Assembly: GCA_937924675.1 (NCBI GenBank)
Contig: CALEVL010000178.1
Coordinates: 1-16,737 of the forward strand
Reading direction: 5' to 3'
Origin: an uncultured Ignavibacteria bacterium
GTDB lineage: Bacteria > Bacteroidota > Ignavibacteria > Tepidaquicellales > Tepidaquicellaceae
DNA length: 16,737 nt
Positions 7,736-14,339 of this stretch are shown piece after piece. The notes below the pieces were generated by a model. It saw nothing but the letters and a program-made list of their open reading frames with translations. It was not told the DNA's origin and did not search any database. Both the position numbers and the translations under genes were made by a program. The first letter of the stretch is position 1; each line of letters opens with the position of its first letter.

Positions 7736-8611
7736 ATGAGATTTGGATATTATCCCGGTTGCTCACAGACAGGTACAGCAAAGGAATATGACATCTCATT
7801 AAGAAAAGTGATCGGAAAACTCGGAGTGTCATTTGATGAACTAGATGACTGGTCATGCTGCGGAGCAACATCAGCGCACGTTACAAACCACAAGCTTGCA
7901 AATGCGCTTGCTATGAGAAACATTGCGCTTGCGGGAACGCAGGGAATAGACAATGTGGTTGCTCCTTGCGCCGCATGCTATAACCGGCTTGTCTTGTCGC
8001 AATATGAAACGATGCATCATCCTGAGATAAAAGCTGAGACTGAAGAATTGCTCTCTGCAAAATTCACACAGGATATCAAAGTCATGAATGTGCTTGAGCT
8101 CTTCATGAAGATTGGCTTGGGAAAGATAATTGATAATCGCAAACATGAACTCAGCGATCTGAATGTTGCCTGTTACTACGGATGCCTTCTGGTAAGGCCT
8201 GCGGAGATAACGAAGTTCGACGATGCCGAACAGCCTGTTTCGATGGAAAAGATAGTTGAGGCAACCGGTGCAAAAACGGTTGACTGGAATTACAGAGTTG
8301 AATGCTGTGGAGCAGCGCATTCAATAGCAAGAAGAGACATTGTTATTGATCTGTCAAAGAAGATCATAGATGATGCTGTTGATAACGGAGCGAATGTGAT
8401 GGTTGTTGCCTGTCCGATGTGTCATACAAATCTTGACATGCGGCAGCGAGCGATGAAACGTGTATATCCCGGCCACAAGGAGTTTCCGGTTCTTTATCTT
8501 TCGGAACTCATCGGACTCTCACTCGGGATGAATGAGAAAGAACTTGGCATCGATCTTCACTATATAGATTTCAAATATGATGGAAACATTTTAAAGAATA
8601 CTGTTGCTTGA
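7736..8611 (+). CDS. hdrB: Heterodisulfide reductase subunit B (HdrB), two CCG domains
   Basis: Catalytic disulfide-reducing subunit of the Hdr complex. The 291 residues contain two complete cysteine-rich CCG domains (C-Xn-CC-Xn-CxxC). The first has C9, C41-C42, C78 and C81; the second has C150, C190-C191, C226 and C229. In structurally known HdrB each domain binds a non-cubane [4Fe-4S] cluster, and the two clusters cleave the CoM-S-S-CoB disulfide of methanogens. All ligands are present, so a working disulfide-reducing site is predicted. The physiological disulfide in a bacterium without CoM/CoB is unknown. Length is normal for the family. A strong AGGGAGG site sits just upstream, and the stop is 15 bp before the hdrA ATG. 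Confidence 0.95.
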   Translation: MRFGYYPGCSQTGTAKEYDISLRKVIGKLGVSFDELDDWSCCGATSAHVTNHKLANALAMRNIALAGTQGIDNVVAPCAACYNRLVLSQYETMHHPEIKAETEELLSAKFTQDIKVMNVLELFMKIGLGKIIDNRKHELSDLNVACYYGCLLVRPAEITKFDDAEQPVSMEKIVEATGAKTVDWNYRVECCGAAHSIARRDIVIDLSKKIIDDAVDNGANVMVVACPMCHTNLDMRQRAMKRVYPGHKEFPVLYLSELIGLSLGMNEKELGIDLHYIDFKYDGNILKNTVA

Positions 8612-8612
8612 T

Positions 8613-8618
8613 GAGGAG
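8613..8618 (+). promoter_or_regulatory. Shine-Dalgarno sequence of hdrA
   Basis: GAGGAG begins 2 bp after the hdrB stop and lies 8 bp before the ATG at 8627. A nearer ATG at 8620 is out of frame, so this site and spacing decide the start of hdrA. Confidence 0.7.
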
Positions 8619-8626
8619 TATGAAAA

Positions 8627-10624
8627 ATGAAAATTGGCGTATTCATATGTCATTGCGGCGAGAACATAAGCCGAACTGTTGATTGTCCGCGCGTAGCCCA
8701 CTTTTGTGAAGGGCTTCCCGGTGTAGAATATTCGATCGATTACAAGTACATGTGTTCCGACCCGGGACAAAAGATGATCAAAGATGCGATCCATGAACAT
8801 AAGCTTGATGCAATTGTTGTTGGATCGTGCTCACCAAATATGCACGAAAGAACTTTCCGAAACGCCGCGGTTTCCGCCGGCATAAATCCTTTCCTTGTCG
8901 AGATCGCAAATCTCCGCGAACACTGTTCATGGGTTCATGACGATGTGGAAGCAGCTACAGAAAAGGCAATCGAACTTGTCCGCATGGCAATAGAGAAAGT
9001 TAAACGGGATAAGCCTCTTACTAAGATCAAAGTCCCGGTAACAAAGAGAGTGCTTGTCATCGGCGGAGGTATCGCAGGCATACAGGCAGCGCTTGATGTT
9101 GCAAATGCCGGATATGAAGTTGTGCTTGTGGAAAGAGAGCCCTCAATTGGCGGGCACATGAGTCAGCTCTCAGAAACATTCCCGACGCTTGACTGTTCGC
9201 AGTGCATTCTTACTCCGCGAATGGTTGAAGTTTATCAGCATCCGAAGATCAAACTTCTTACATACTCCGAAGTTGTAAAGGTCGAAGGATTCATCGGAAA
9301 TTTCAAAGCTACCATAAAAAAGAAAGCAAGGCATATTAATGAAGATCTTTGCTCGGGTTGCGGACTGTGTATAACAAAATGTCCGACCAAGAAGAAAGCT
9401 TACAATTCATTTGAAGAAGATCTTGCATTCAGACCGGCCATTTATGTTCCGTTCCCGCAGGCAGTGCCAAACATACCTGTGATAGACGAAACTGTTTGCA
9501 TGTATTACAAGAACGGAAAGTGCGGAATGTGTGTGAAAGTTTGCGACAGGGAAGCCATAGACTTTGAACAAAAGGACACAATGCTTGTTGCCGATATTGG
9601 TGCGATAATTGTCGCGACCGGATATAAGCTTTATAACATTGACAAGAAAACATTTGACTCAAAATACAAAGGTTACGGTGAATACGGATACGGAAAGTAC
9701 AGAGATGTAATTGACGGATTGCAGTTTGAACGCATCGCAAGTGCATCCGGTCCTACGGCAGGTGAAATCAAACGTCCTTCAGACGGAAAGGAACCTAAGA
9801 AGATCGTCTTCATACAATGTGTGGGTTCGCGAGATCCGTCGAAGGGAATTTCATATTGCAGCAAGATCTGCTGCATGTACACTGCAAAACATGCAATGCT
9901 TTATAAGCACAAAGTGCATGACGGTGAAGCCTATGTTTTTTATATGGACATACGTGCCGGCGGAAAGATGTATGATGAATTTGTAAGACGTGCTATTGAA
10001 GAAGATCAAGTAAAATATATCCGCGGAAGAGTTTCAAGAATTTATGAAGAGAACGGCAAGTACATCGTCAAAGGTGAAGATACAATTGCCGGAGTGCCTG
10101 TTGAGATTGATGCGGATCTGGTAGTTCTTGCAACTGCAATGATTCCGCATGACAATGCCCCAACTCTTGCACAGACAATCGGAATCCCTTACGACAGGCA
10201 CGGCTTCTTCAACGAAGCGCATCCAAAGCTCAGGCCTGTTGAGAGCACTACTGCCGGTGTATTTCTTGCCGGTGCATGTCAATCACCAAAGGACATTCCC
10301 GAGTCAGTATCAATGGCTTCTGCCGCAGCAAGCAAGGCGATGATACTGTTTGCTTCGGATACACTCGAGCGCGAGCCGGTAGTTGCAAAAGTTAATGAAG
10401 ATCTTTGTGCAGGATGTTTCTATTGTAAAAAGGTTTGTCCGTTCGGAGCAATTGAAGTGAAAGATATAACGGATGTTAACGGGATAGTTTATAAGGAAGT
10501 CGCTTACATTAATCAGGGCGTATGCCAGGGATGCGGAACATGCACTGCTACATGTCTTTCCAAATCAATTGAACTTGCCGGATTCAACAACGAGGAAATA
10601 TTTGCAGAGATAGCGGCATTGTGA
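8627..10624 (+). CDS. hdrA: Heterodisulfide reductase subunit A (HdrA), flavin bifurcating subunit
   Basis: The FAD protein that in characterised complexes splits electron pairs between ferredoxin and the HdrBC branch. The 665 residues contain an N-terminal cluster domain ('CHCGEN' at 8-13, C20, 'GSCSP' at 66-70, C100), a Rossmann/thioredoxin-reductase-like FAD region with 'VIGGGIAGIQ' (144-153), 'CSQCILTPRMVEVY' (190-203), a ferredoxin motif C242-xx-C245-xx-C248-xxx-C252-P, further ligands C291, C299, C302 and C306, the 'QCVGSRD' (397-403) and 'YCSKICCMY' (410-418) motifs beside the flavin, and a C-terminal two-cluster ferredoxin (C594, C597, C600, C604; C633, C636, C639, C643) suited to handing electrons to ferredoxin. 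Length equals canonical HdrA: not the short QmoA type, no fused MvhD, no selenocysteine. It lies 32 bp before flxD. The window offers no hydrogenase or formate dehydrogenase as partner; the Flx genes take that place. Confidence 0.96.
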   Translation: MKIGVFICHCGENISRTVDCPRVAHFCEGLPGVEYSIDYKYMCSDPGQKMIKDAIHEHKLDAIVVGSCSPNMHERTFRNAAVSAGINPFLVEIANLREHCSWVHDDVEAATEKAIELVRMAIEKVKRDKPLTKIKVPVTKRVLVIGGGIAGIQAALDVANAGYEVVLVEREPSIGGHMSQLSETFPTLDCSQCILTPRMVEVYQHPKIKLLTYSEVVKVEGFIGNFKATIKKKARHINEDLCSGCGLCITKCPTKKKAYNSFEEDLAFRPAIYVPFPQAVPNIPVIDETVCMYYKNGKCGMCVKVCDREAIDFEQKDTMLVADIGAIIVATGYKLYNIDKKTFDSKYKGYGEYGYGKYRDVIDGLQFERIASASGPTAGEIKRPSDGKEPKKIVFIQCVGSRDPSKGISYCSKICCMYTAKHAMLYKHKVHDGEAYVFYMDIRAGGKMYDEFVRRAIEEDQVKYIRGRVSRIYEENGKYIVKGEDTIAGVPVEIDADLVVLATAMIPHDNAPTLAQTIGIPYDRHGFFNEAHPKLRPVESTTAGVFLAGACQSPKDIPESVSMASAAASKAMILFASDTLEREPVVAKVNEDLCAGCFYCKKVCPFGAIEVKDITDVNGIVYKEVAYINQGVCQGCGTCTATCLSKSIELAGFNNEEIFAEIAAL

Positions 10625-10656
10625 AGATCTAAAAAAGTTTTTTAAACAATTGAAAT

Positions 10657-11169
10657 ATGACACAGCAAAAATGGGAACCTAAAATAGTTGCCTTTGTATG
10701 TAACTGGTGCACATATGCAGGCGCCGACCTTGCCGGAACATCACGGCTCAAGTATCCTGCAAATACAAAGATCATACGCGTAATGTGTTCAGGAGGAATT
10801 GATCCTGTATTCATATTAAAAGCCTTTGAACGCGGAGCTGACGGAGTTCTTGTTTCAGGATGCCATCCGAATGACTGTCACTACAATGCAGGTAATTTTC
10901 ACGCACGCAGGAGATGGGATCTGTTTCATAAACTGCTTGATTTTGTAGGCATCGAAAAGGATAGACTGCAGTTCTCATGGATATCAGCTTCCGAAGGAAA
11001 GAAGTTTGCTGATGTAATTACAAAAGTGACAAAAGACATTATGGCTCTCGGACCATTCAAAGCATATCAGAACATGAACTCTGAATTTACAATTGAGTTT
11101 CCTGAACTTGAAGCTGTAGCCCTTAAGGAAATGCTTCACGAAGAGGAGGTGTCAGATGGAAGAGCTTAG
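10657..11169 (+). CDS. flxD: MvhD/FlxD-type [2Fe-2S] protein
   Basis: The 170-residue protein belongs to the MvhD family, the [2Fe-2S] subunit that passes electrons from the input module (hydrogenase, formate dehydrogenase or Flx) to HdrA. Visible motifs are 'FVCNWCTYAGADLAG' (C15, C18), 'RVMCSGGIDP' (C44) and 'GCHPNDCHY' (C69, C74), all diagnostic. The family is commonly about 130-150 residues. Here about 30 extra C-terminal residues ('...FPELEAVALKEMLHEEE') follow the usual end near 'LGPFKAY'. No Shine-Dalgarno sequence precedes the ATG. The 3' end overlaps the next gene by 14 bp and contains that gene's ribosome site. The symbol flxD is given from context; mvhD would be equally valid by sequence. 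Confidence 0.92.
   Translation: MTQQKWEPKIVAFVCNWCTYAGADLAGTSRLKYPANTKIIRVMCSGGIDPVFILKAFERGADGVLVSGCHPNDCHYNAGNFHARRRWDLFHKLLDFVGIEKDRLQFSWISASEGKKFADVITKVTKDIMALGPFKAYQNMNSEFTIEFPELEAVALKEMLHEEEVSDGRA
11142..11150 (+). promoter_or_regulatory. Shine-Dalgarno sequence inside flxD for the next gene
   Basis: AGAGGAGGT lies in the last codons of flxD, 5 bp before the ATG at 11156. It is the best ribosome site in the window and fixes the start of the downstream gene, indicating overlapping, coupled translation. Confidence 0.8.
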
Positions 11170-12040
11170 AAAATATGCCAAAGAGCTTCTGGAAAAAGGA
11201 GAGGTAGCTGCCGTAATAGGATATCAGCAAGTGAATGAAAGAAGAACGAAGCCGATCATAGTCACTGATCCCGCTGATGCAACGAAGCTGGTTTTTAATG
11301 AATACTGTCTGAATAATCTTTCCGTTTACTTTACGAGGGCAAGGATCAGATCTTTGATGAGGACAAAAGACAAACCGACGAAGCTTGCGATTACTGCCAA
11401 GCCATGTGATGTTCATTCCATCATTGCTTTGATTCAGGAAAATCAGATACAAAGGAATGATGTTCACATAATCAGCTTCTATTGTCATGGAGTTGTGCGC
11501 GACTTCGGATGTGAATTCAGCGGAGATTATCTTGCGTCAAAATGCATCACCTGTGAGACTCATAAACCGCTTTACTATGACAAAATTTTTGGCGAGGACA
11601 AAGTAACACCACAGGCAAGTGATAAATCTCTTGCAAAGATAAAGGAACTTGAGAAGATGAGCTCCAAGGAAAGATTTGATTACTTCAAGAGCGAGTTTGA
11701 CAAGTGCATAAAGTGTTACGCATGCAGGGCAGTTTGCCCGTTGTGCTATTGCCAAAGATGCATTACTGACAAGACCATCCCAAGATGGATCGAATCGAGT
11801 TCGCATGGAAGGGGAAATTTTGCATGGAATATTGTAAGAGCATTTCACTTGAGCGGACGCTGTACAGGATGCGGAGAATGCGATCGTGCATGTCCGATGG
11901 ACATTCCGCTTTCACTGATAAACAGAAGAATGGCAATGGAGGTCAAGGATCTCTTCTCATTTGTTTCGGGAAGAAGTCTTGAGACGCCGACTCTCGTTGG
12001 CAGTTTTGACAAGAAGGATAATGATGAAATATTCATGTAA
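11156..12040 (+). CDS. flxC: FrhB-like / 4Fe-4S dicluster protein of the Flx module (FlxC by position)
   Basis: A 294-residue cytoplasmic iron-sulfur protein. Residues 1 to about 150 resemble the F420-hydrogenase/dehydrogenase beta (FrhB/FdhB) C-terminal domain: 'AITAKPCDVHSI' (78-89), further cysteines C110 and C119, and 'CITC' (130-133). Residues 180-250 are a dicluster ferredoxin with C184, C187, C190, C194-P, extra cysteines C197, C199 and C202, then C236, C239, C242 and C246-P. It should carry electrons between FlxA/FlxB and FlxD. The following gene has the same plan, so the two look like ancient paralogues. The start is secured by a strong ribosome site. Assigning it to FlxC and not FlxB rests on gene position only. 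F420 binding is not implied: the domain also occurs in bacteria lacking F420. Confidence 0.82.
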   Translation: MEELRKYAKELLEKGEVAAVIGYQQVNERRTKPIIVTDPADATKLVFNEYCLNNLSVYFTRARIRSLMRTKDKPTKLAITAKPCDVHSIIALIQENQIQRNDVHIISFYCHGVVRDFGCEFSGDYLASKCITCETHKPLYYDKIFGEDKVTPQASDKSLAKIKELEKMSSKERFDYFKSEFDKCIKCYACRAVCPLCYCQRCITDKTIPRWIESSSHGRGNFAWNIVRAFHLSGRCTGCGECDRACPMDIPLSLINRRMAMEVKDLFSFVSGRSLETPTLVGSFDKKDNDEIFM

Positions 12041-12075
12041 ACGAATTGGCAAGTAAATCTTAATGGACTTTTGAG

Positions 12076-13086
12076 ATGGAAGAGAAAATTATAACAAAAG
12101 AAGATTTGCTGAAATTGTGTGACGATATCATAGCAAAAGGTCATACTCTTCTTGCTCCCGGAATTGCAGAATATGTTCCGGTTACAAATGCTTCACAGAT
12201 CCAATTGGATTCCTCGGCATTGCCGACAAAGGCATCATACAAATCTTATGTCTTTCCTAAGGCGGAACCAATTCTGTATTACAAAAGAAGCAAGAACGAT
12301 GTTCAGTTAATAGATGCGGATGTTGACGGAAAGAAGATCATAGTACTTGGTGCCAAGCCGTGTGATACAAATTCCATAAACATTATGAGGCATTTATTCA
12401 ACTGGGACTATGAAGACAAGTTCTTTGATCTTCGGCAGAAGCATTTCATTATCATTGGTCTTATGTGCAATTCGTTTGATGACTACTGCTTCTGCACATC
12501 GGTAGGATCCTCACCTGTTTCCGAAGAAGGCTCGGATCTTTTTCTCATACCGCTTGATGAAGAAACTTTTGCCTTGAGGATAGTCACGGAAAAAGGAGAT
12601 GAATTCATACAGCAGTATTCGGGATTTCTGAAAGAAGGAGATGAAACAAGATCCTTTGCGGTAATAGAAAAAGTAAAGCATCCCGAAAAAGCATTTGACA
12701 GCAAGCAGGTGCACGAGTGGCTTGGGAATAATTTCGAAAGTCCGAAGTGGGATGGCATCGGAAACGTTTGTCTCTCATGCGCGCAATGCGCATTCGTTTG
12801 TCCCGTCTGTCATTGCTTTGATATTGTAGATGAAGATTATAGCTATTCCGAAGGAAGACGGATGAAGAACTGGGACGGTTGCCAATTCGGACATTTTACA
12901 CTTCATGCATCGGGGCATAATCCGCGAGACATTCAGAGCAAGCGATACAGGCAGAGAGTCAATCACAAGTTCAGATATTATGTTGACAAGTTCGGACAGA
13001 TACTATGCACCGGTTGCGGAAGATGTTCGAGAGGATGTCCGGTAAGCATAGACATCAAAGAGATAGTTGCAAACTGCAAAGATTAA
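12076..13086 (+). CDS. flxB: 4Fe-4S dicluster protein, AsrA/sulfhydrogenase-beta-like (FlxB by position)
   Basis: A 336-residue protein related to anaerobic sulfite reductase subunit A and the beta subunit of sulfhydrogenases, both electron-transfer partners of an FAD/NAD subunit like that encoded next door. 'GAKPCDTNSI' (92-101) and 'MCNSFDDYCFCTS' (130-142: C131, C138, C140) form the N-terminal domain. The ferredoxin part has C232, C235, C238 and C242-P with C245 and C247, 'DGCQFGHFTLHASGHNPR' (267-284), then C311, C314, C317 and C321-P. It likely accepts electrons from FlxA and passes them on. A 35-bp gap separates it from flxC, and there is no clear ribosome site before its ATG. The flxA ATG follows its stop by 13 bp. 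Family membership is solid; the exact symbol is inferred from order. Confidence 0.83.
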   Translation: MEEKIITKEDLLKLCDDIIAKGHTLLAPGIAEYVPVTNASQIQLDSSALPTKASYKSYVFPKAEPILYYKRSKNDVQLIDADVDGKKIIVLGAKPCDTNSINIMRHLFNWDYEDKFFDLRQKHFIIIGLMCNSFDDYCFCTSVGSSPVSEEGSDLFLIPLDEETFALRIVTEKGDEFIQQYSGFLKEGDETRSFAVIEKVKHPEKAFDSKQVHEWLGNNFESPKWDGIGNVCLSCAQCAFVCPVCHCFDIVDEDYSYSEGRRMKNWDGCQFGHFTLHASGHNPRDIQSKRYRQRVNHKFRYYVDKFGQILCTGCGRCSRGCPVSIDIKEIVANCKD

Positions 13087-13099
13087 AATCAGCGAAACC

Positions 13100-13933
13100 A
13101 TGAACAACATATACATGCCGCATCTTGCGGAGATAAGAGAGATCATTGACGAGTCGCCGGACACAAGAACATTCAGACTCAAGTTTAAAGATGCCGATAC
13201 GGCAAACAGCTTTGAATTCAAGGCGGGACAATTTGCAGAGTACTCGGCATTCGGCGACGGTGAGTCAACTTTTTGCATAGCATCATCGCCGACGCACAAA
13301 GAGTTTATTGAGTGCTCATTCAAAGTTTACGGAAAGGTCACACAATCTTTGCAACGATTGAATGTCGGAGATACGATCGGCATAAGGGGTCCATACGGCA
13401 ACTGGTTTCCACTGGATGAGTTGAAAGGAAAGAATCTGTTGTTCATAGCAGGCGGCATCGGCATGGCTCCGGTCAGATGTGTTATAGAGAATGTTTTGGA
13501 TTGGCGGGAAGAGTATAAAGATGTTACAATAATTTACGGAGCAAGATCGGTTAGTGATCTTATCTATAAACAGGAAATTGGCGAGTGGAAGATACGACCT
13601 GATGTTACCACTGTTGTAACCGTAGATCCCGGCGGAGCAACACCGTCATGGGATGGCGAAGTTGGATTTGTTCCGGCAATACTTGAGAAGACTGCACCGG
13701 CTTCTGAAAACACAGCAGTAATTTTATGCGGACCGCCGGTGATGATAAAGTTCACGATGCCGGTGCTGACAAAACTCGGATTCAGAGATGAAGATGTTTA
13801 TACTACATTGGAAAACAGGATGAAGTGCGGATTAGGCAAGTGCGGAAGATGCAACATCGGAAATGTTTACGTCTGCAAAGACGGACCGGTATTCACTTAT
13901 GCACAGATAAAGAAGTTGCCGCAAGAGTTCTGA
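13100..13933 (+). CDS. flxA: FAD/NAD(P)-binding oxidoreductase subunit (FlxA; AsrB/sulfhydrogenase-gamma-like)
   Basis: NADH-oxidising entry subunit of the complex, of the ferredoxin-NADP reductase/dihydroorotate-dehydrogenase-PyrK type. In the 277-residue reading, residues 1 to about 105 are the FAD barrel ('TFRLKFKD' at 24-31, 'GQFAEYSAFGDGESTFCIASSP' region at 43-64, where the usual RxYS is replaced by 'TFCIAS'). 'AGGIGMAPVR' (117-126) is the NAD-binding glycine loop and 'CGPPVM' (210-215) the nicotinamide-side motif. The C-terminus has the [2Fe-2S] set C243, C248, C251 and C259. The frame opens at a TTG at 13067 inside flxB, but the ATG at 13100 leaves a clean 13-bp gap and matches the family N-terminus; an ATG at 13115 is also possible. 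It is the last gene of the operon. Preference for NADH over NADPH comes from the Flx family, not from sequence here. Confidence 0.9.
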   Translation: MNNIYMPHLAEIREIIDESPDTRTFRLKFKDADTANSFEFKAGQFAEYSAFGDGESTFCIASSPTHKEFIECSFKVYGKVTQSLQRLNVGDTIGIRGPYGNWFPLDELKGKNLLFIAGGIGMAPVRCVIENVLDWREEYKDVTIIYGARSVSDLIYKQEIGEWKIRPDVTTVVTVDPGGATPSWDGEVGFVPAILEKTAPASENTAVILCGPPVMIKFTMPVLTKLGFRDEDVYTTLENRMKCGLGKCGRCNIGNVYVCKDGPVFTYAQIKKLPQEF

Positions 13934-14104
13934 TCAATGTTCGATGTTATTACACTTATGTTTGTTTTTGTTTGGTAAACAATTTTGATTTGCTAATTAA
14001 GAAAATATACTTGTCGGTCATTTCAGAATAACGTAACGAATGTAATTTAAGAGTCGGTTTGTATTGATATGAAAATTTCACAGAAGATTCTCCGTAATAC
14101 GAAA

Positions 14105-14141
14105 GATGATAACTATAAACTAATTATCATCACCCTTTTTT
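14105..14141 (+). terminator. Candidate intrinsic terminator of the hdr-flx operon
   Basis: Arms GATGATAA (14105-14112) and TTATCATC (14124-14131) form a perfect 8-bp stem with an 11-nt loop, followed within 5 nt by six T residues (14136-14141). The position after flxA and the orientation fit an intrinsic terminator. The stem is AT-rich and lies 170 bp past the stop codon, so strength is doubtful. Confidence 0.4.
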
Positions 14142-14213
14142 ATTCGGAGGCAATCAGGCATTCAGATACGGACATAGTTTACAGATGAATCAAGTACAAA
14201 AACTATTGATGAA

Positions 14214-14254
14214 CTTCCCGGGTTCTCCAAAATATTTTGGAAGGGTCCGGGAAG
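14214..14254. repeat. 41-bp nested palindrome
   Basis: Outer arms CTTCCCGG (14214-14221) and CCGGGAAG (14247-14254) match perfectly. The centre CCAAAATATTTTGG (14227-14240) is a perfect 14-bp palindrome. In RNA the part between can also pair using G-U pairs and one bulged A, giving an almost continuous hairpin of about 19 bp. No T-run follows, so it is not an obvious terminator. Confidence 0.8.
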
Positions 14255-14339
14255 ACTTGTTTATGCGGCAAACATAATCAAACCCGTTGGCGTTTAACAA
14301 AATGAAACGGGAATTTTGAAAAAGTAAATGTAAAATATT

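Larger units (their letters stand above)
13934..14339. other. Intergenic region after the hdr-flx operon
   Basis: About 400 bp without a supportable gene. It holds a small hairpin close to the flxA stop (TTGTTT/AAACAA, 13968-13982), an AT-rich hairpin with a T-run (14105-14141), a long nested palindrome (14214-14254) and a spaced CCCGTT/AACGGG pair (14283-14311) just before the next gene. Frames of 30-39 codons here look accidental. Confidence 0.65.

Noticed and set aside
11156..12040. F420-dependent hydrogenase subunit (FrhB)
   Set aside because: Only the N-terminal domain resembles FrhB; the neighbours are NAD/FAD and Hdr subunits, there are no hydrogenase large or small subunits, and F420 use is not expected in this group.
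13067..13099. TTG start extending flxA into flxB
   Set aside because: It adds 11 residues not typical of the family, and the ATG at 13100 gives a normal spacing.
13968..13990. TTGTTT-GGT-AAACAA hairpin followed by TTTTG as the operon terminator
   Set aside because: Six AT-rich pairs with a weak T-run; too unstable to call, although its position close to the flxA stop is suitable.
14069..14277. Short open frames (39 codons at 14069-14188 and 30 codons at 14185-14277) that could be gene remnants
   Set aside because: They overlap the hairpin/T-run and the palindrome, have no ribosome site and show no recognisable motif. Three different frames look equally plausible, which argues for chance.
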